Source: Halomonas elongata
Lineage (GTDB): Bacteria; Pseudomonadota; Gammaproteobacteria; Pseudomonadales; Halomonadaceae
DNA length: 64,000 bases
Direction: 5' to 3'
NCBI RefSeq assembly: GCF_029081005.1
Contig: NZ_JAJQTQ010000005.1
Span: forward strand, 146,013-210,012
Shown here in pieces: positions 61,393-64,000 of the stretch. Position numbers and translations under genes: made by a program. The notes beneath the pieces were generated by a model. That model did not search any database, had not been told where the DNA came from, and saw only the letters and a list, made by a program, of their open reading frames with translations. Position 1 is the stretch's first letter. Each line of letters starts with the position of its first letter.

Positions 61393-62718
61393 ATGAACAG
61401 CACAATGAAAAGAAAAGCCGCTCCGGCTTTCATTCTATCTTTCGGAATCGGGATAACGCACTTACTAGCCGGCTCACAATATGCCATCGCACAAGATAGC
61501 GATAGCGAAATCGAAGAACTTAAAGAACAGATGCGGGCATTACAACTACAGATAGAGGAGATGAAAAAGAATCAAACAGAAGCTGACAAACCCAGGAAGA
61601 TGGAAGCAGACAATGTGGTGACAGGCGGGGATATACCCGGAAGCTTTAAATTACCAGGCAGCAATACATCAGTAAAAATAGGAGGATACATAAAGTTCGA
61701 TGCTATCTATGATCTTAACCAGGATCTTGGCGACACCTTATTCGTCGATGGCTTAGACGTCTCCAATGAGGACAGCAACTCCTCATTTCGGGCTCATGCC
61801 CGACAATCGAGGCTTTACCTCAAGACCTCCACCCCCACCTCTCTGGGCAACGCCACTACCTATATCGAAGGAGATTTCTTCGGGGGTGGGGGTAATGAGG
61901 TCTTCAGCAATTCCAGTGGTTTTCGGCTGCGCCATGCCTATGGTGAGCTAGCAGGTCTTCTGGCCGGCCAGACTTGGTCGAACTTCATGCATTTCGCGGC
62001 TTATCCCACCACCGTCGATTTCGATGGTCCGGTGGGAGTAAGCTTCATTCGGCAAGGTCAGTTACGTTATACTCTGCCAGCCGGTCCCGGTGAGTTGTCG
62101 CTCTCGGCAGAGAATCCTGAAGGTACCGGGTTCGAAGATGCGCGTGATACATCACCCGATGTGACCGCCCGTTATCATTGGAATGGGGAGAATACGGAAG
62201 TTGAAACTGCCGCAGTGGTACGACGCCTGAAAACGGATAGCCCCGCTGCCTCCAGTGATGATTCCACCTTCGGTTATGGACTGATGTTGGCAGGTAACGT
62301 CGATGTGACCGATAGCACCCGACTCATGGCAGGGGTCATGTATGGGGACGGTATCGGCCGCTATATCTATACCGCCAATGGGGTCGAGGACGGCGAGGAT
62401 TCCATCGGCGCGGCCTATATTAATGCAGGTGGCGAACTGGAAACCATCGAAGCCTATGGTTTTAACGTCGCTGTAACTCAGCAATGGACCGACAAATTTT
62501 CCTCCGGCCTTTCCTTTGGTCAAGTGCGAGGCGATCGTCCGGCGGACCTCTTTCCGACTTCGACACGTACTCTGCAGAGCATCCATTTTAGCAACTTCTA
62601 CCAATGGAGCGAGCCTGTGACATTGGGATTCGAGATCTCAAATGGCTTCAAGGAACTACAGAACCGGGATTCCGAAAATAACACGCGTCTTCAGCTCTCT
62701 GCCAAGTACACTTTCTAA
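61393..62718 (+). CDS. DcaP-like outer-membrane porin
   Basis: 441 residues. A signal peptide (about 1-34, ending AIA), a coiled-coil segment (SEIEELKEQMRALQLQIEEMKK) that would trimerise in the periplasm, then a 16-strand-like beta barrel with KIGGYIKFDAIYD, QSRLYLKT and the C-terminal aromatic LSAKYTF. This is the DcaP layout. DcaP porins take up negatively charged solutes such as dicarboxylates. It ends at a clear terminator. It is unclear whether the gene belongs to the ICE or to the host. Confidence 0.85.
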   Translation: MNSTMKRKAAPAFILSFGIGITHLLAGSQYAIAQDSDSEIEELKEQMRALQLQIEEMKKNQTEADKPRKMEADNVVTGGDIPGSFKLPGSNTSVKIGGYIKFDAIYDLNQDLGDTLFVDGLDVSNEDSNSSFRAHARQSRLYLKTSTPTSLGNATTYIEGDFFGGGGNEVFSNSSGFRLRHAYGELAGLLAGQTWSNFMHFAAYPTTVDFDGPVGVSFIRQGQLRYTLPAGPGELSLSAENPEGTGFEDARDTSPDVTARYHWNGENTEVETAAVVRRLKTDSPAASSDDSTFGYGLMLAGNVDVTDSTRLMAGVMYGDGIGRYIYTANGVEDGEDSIGAAYINAGGELETIEAYGFNVAVTQQWTDKFSSGLSFGQVRGDRPADLFPTSTRTLQSIHFSNFYQWSEPVTLGFEISNGFKELQNRDSENNTRLQLSAKYTF

Positions 62719-62737
62719 GTAATTATGTCTCTGTCTT

Positions 62738-62763
62738 GGGTGCCCTTCTGGCACCCTTTTTGT
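62738..62763 (+). terminator. Rho-independent terminator after porin gene
   Basis: GGGTGCC-CTTCT-GGCACCC followed by five T: perfect 7-bp stem. Confidence 0.88.
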
Positions 62764-62892
62764 TTTCGCCAGGCATGGTGGTGTTGAATCTGGTTGACGA
62801 GGCGCTGAAAAGAAGTGCCTCAGTACAGTTAAGCAGCCTGCCTTTGACACATCTACACTCTAAGTAATGGCAATCTTGAGAAGGTAAATTGA

Positions 62893-63906
62893 ATGATACC
62901 TATTTCTCTATCTGGCCAGGCCATTCGGCTTGCCCTGCCCCTGAGCCTCGCCGCCATACTCTCTTTGCCGCTGCAAGCAGCCGATGGCGATCTACCCCAG
63001 GGCCATTATCGTCTTCCCGAAGACGGCACCCTGATCGGCAAGGTCACCACTGTGGAGGCCGATGAGGATGACACCCTAATCGATATCGGCCATGAACATG
63101 GTATCGGCTATAGAGAGATGGTACGCGCCAACCCCGACATCAGCGTCTGGTATCCCGGCGAGGGCACCGAAGTGACCATTCCCGGCCGCTTCATCCTCCC
63201 GGACGCCCCTCGCGAAGGCGTGGTGGTCAACGTTGCCGAGATGCGCCTTTACTATTATCCACCCCGCGCCGAGGGCAAGACCGCCACAGTTGAAACCTAT
63301 CCCATCGCTGTCGGACGTATGGACTGGCAAACACCGCTAGGCACCACCACTATCACCGACAAGGTCGAAGACCCGGCCTGGTATCCTCCCCAGTCCATCA
63401 TTGAAGAACATGCGGCCGATGGCCGGTCGCTGCCCAGCGTAGTGCCTCCGGGCCCCAACAATCCTTTAGGCCAATATAAGATGCGCTTAGGGATTCCTGG
63501 CTACCTAATCCACGGCACCAACAAACCCGAGGGTATCGGGATGCGAGTTACCCATGGCTGCATCCGCATGTTACCTGAGCACATCGATTCGCTCTTTTCT
63601 CGCTTGCCAGTCGGCACCCCTGTGCACTTGGTCAACGATAGTTTCAAGCTCGGCTGGTCCGACGGCACTCTCTATGTACAGGCTTATCCCTATCTGGACG
63701 AAGAGCAGGGGACAACTATCCAACGCGTCACCGAAGCGCTCTCCCAAGTCGAAGCCAGTATCGACTCCAATGACTATCCGATCAATTACGGACGGTTACG
63801 CGAAGTTGTCGAGGTACCAAGAGGTATTCCGGTAGCACTGAATGCCGACGCCGAAGACACCCAGGAGACCAAACCTAGGTTTTGTCCGAAAAGTCGGATT
63901 TGCTAA
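62893..63906 (+). CDS. L,D-transpeptidase, 3' end replaced by an IS
   Basis: 337 residues. Signal peptide ending LPLQA, a LysM-like segment (residues about 50-98: DTLIDIGHEHGIGYREMVRANPDI), then the YkuD catalytic domain: GYLIHGTNKPEGIGMRVTHGCIRM with His and the nucleophile Cys. It links or anchors peptidoglycan in the periplasm. The last residues (about RFCPKSRIC) are encoded by IS sequence that starts near 63877, so the natural C-terminus is lost; the catalytic domain is intact, so the protein may still work. Confidence 0.87.
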   Translation: MIPISLSGQAIRLALPLSLAAILSLPLQAADGDLPQGHYRLPEDGTLIGKVTTVEADEDDTLIDIGHEHGIGYREMVRANPDISVWYPGEGTEVTIPGRFILPDAPREGVVVNVAEMRLYYYPPRAEGKTATVETYPIAVGRMDWQTPLGTTTITDKVEDPAWYPPQSIIEEHAADGRSLPSVVPPGPNNPLGQYKMRLGIPGYLIHGTNKPEGIGMRVTHGCIRMLPEHIDSLFSRLPVGTPVHLVNDSFKLGWSDGTLYVQAYPYLDEEQGTTIQRVTEALSQVEASIDSNDYPINYGRLREVVEVPRGIPVALNADAEDTQETKPRFCPKSRIC

Positions 63907-64000
63907 TGTGCACCATGCCGCAACTGCATAGGTGATGCATGGCAGGACGCTACGAGCTCTCCGATCGAAGCTGGGAGATGATCGAGGATATCGTCTCGCC
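63877..64000 (+). mobile_element. IS5-family element, left end
   Basis: The terminal sequence begins about AGGTTTTGTCCGAAAAGTC, next to a CTA-type target, and interrupts the L,D-transpeptidase gene. It contains the start of a transposase gene and runs off the window. The exact boundary is uncertain by a few bases. Confidence 0.75.
63939..64000 (+). CDS. IS5-family transposase, 5' part
   Basis: Twenty codons from ATG 63939: MAGRYELSDRSWEMIEDIVS, the usual start of transposases of the IS1031/IS427 groups of IS5 (an N-terminal helix L-S-D-x-x-W-x-x-I). The frame is open to the window end. Confidence 0.8.
   Translation, partial: MAGRYELSDRSWEMIEDIVS

Overview
The window looks like a chromosomal segment of a high-GC, halophilic gammaproteobacterium, most likely Halomonadaceae (Halomonas-like). 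This is inferred from the order znuB / hisF-hisA-hisH-hisB / panM-like / asmA-like / mutY / yggX / tRNA genes, from GC-rich codon use and from a MITE-like repeat; no database could be consulted.

Layout. (1) 1-8333 is host core: the end of znuB, a his operon on the minus strand, a PanM/PanZ-like GNAT gene, an AsmA-family gene, mutY-yggX and tRNA-Phe and tRNA-Gln. (2) At 8381-8520 a tRNA-Thr gene is cut just 3' of its anticodon and is followed by a complete, different tRNA-Thr(TGT). This is the left junction of an integrating conjugative element (ICE) of the PFGI-1/ICEclc/pKLC102 type. (3) 8610-17608 is a tightly overlapping maintenance operon: ParA, DnaB-like helicase, small proteins, an HD phosphohydrolase, a HicA-like protein, a DUF2786 protein, ParB, a DUF2857 protein and an STY4528-type replication protein. 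(4) 17694-25275 holds the PFL_4669, DUF3158, SSB, topoisomerase III and STY4534/DUF3577 genes with a few cargo genes. (5) 26360-51846 is the type G mating-pair-formation set: PilL, PFL_4693, lytic transglycosylase, PFL_4695, a PcfJ-like protein, TraD, RAQPRD, the TraE-, TraK-, TraB- and TraV-like proteins, the TraC ATPase, DsbC, the TraU-like protein and TraG-N. (6) 51883-61015 is a variable region: an Rpn-family gene, a broken IS481-type transposase, an AT-rich RiPP cluster (39-aa precursor, ThiF/MccB-PaaA-like enzyme, MFS exporter), a decayed antitoxin gene, a GNAT gene, three small genes and an ArdC antirestriction gene. (7) 61393-64000 has a DcaP-like porin and an L,D-transpeptidase gene whose 3' end is cut by an IS5-family element running off the window. 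No relaxase, integrase or right attachment site is visible.

The most interesting signals are: (a) the microcin C/pantocin A-like RiPP cluster, whose enzyme gene needs a -1 shift on an A7 run and which sits between two 42-bp direct repeats; (b) six copies of a TTAACRTTY-type motif, each 73-79 bp upstream of the first gene of an ICE transcription unit; (c) seven intergenic leaders in which one G-rich strand can pair with either of two C-rich strands; (d) two copies of a roughly 100-nt structured, apparently pseudoknotted RNA; (e) a family of GTTTCCnnnGGAAAC dyads, helically phased inside the replication-protein gene and repeated in a nested A-B-B-A array; and (f) the tRNA-Thr replacement at the left junction.
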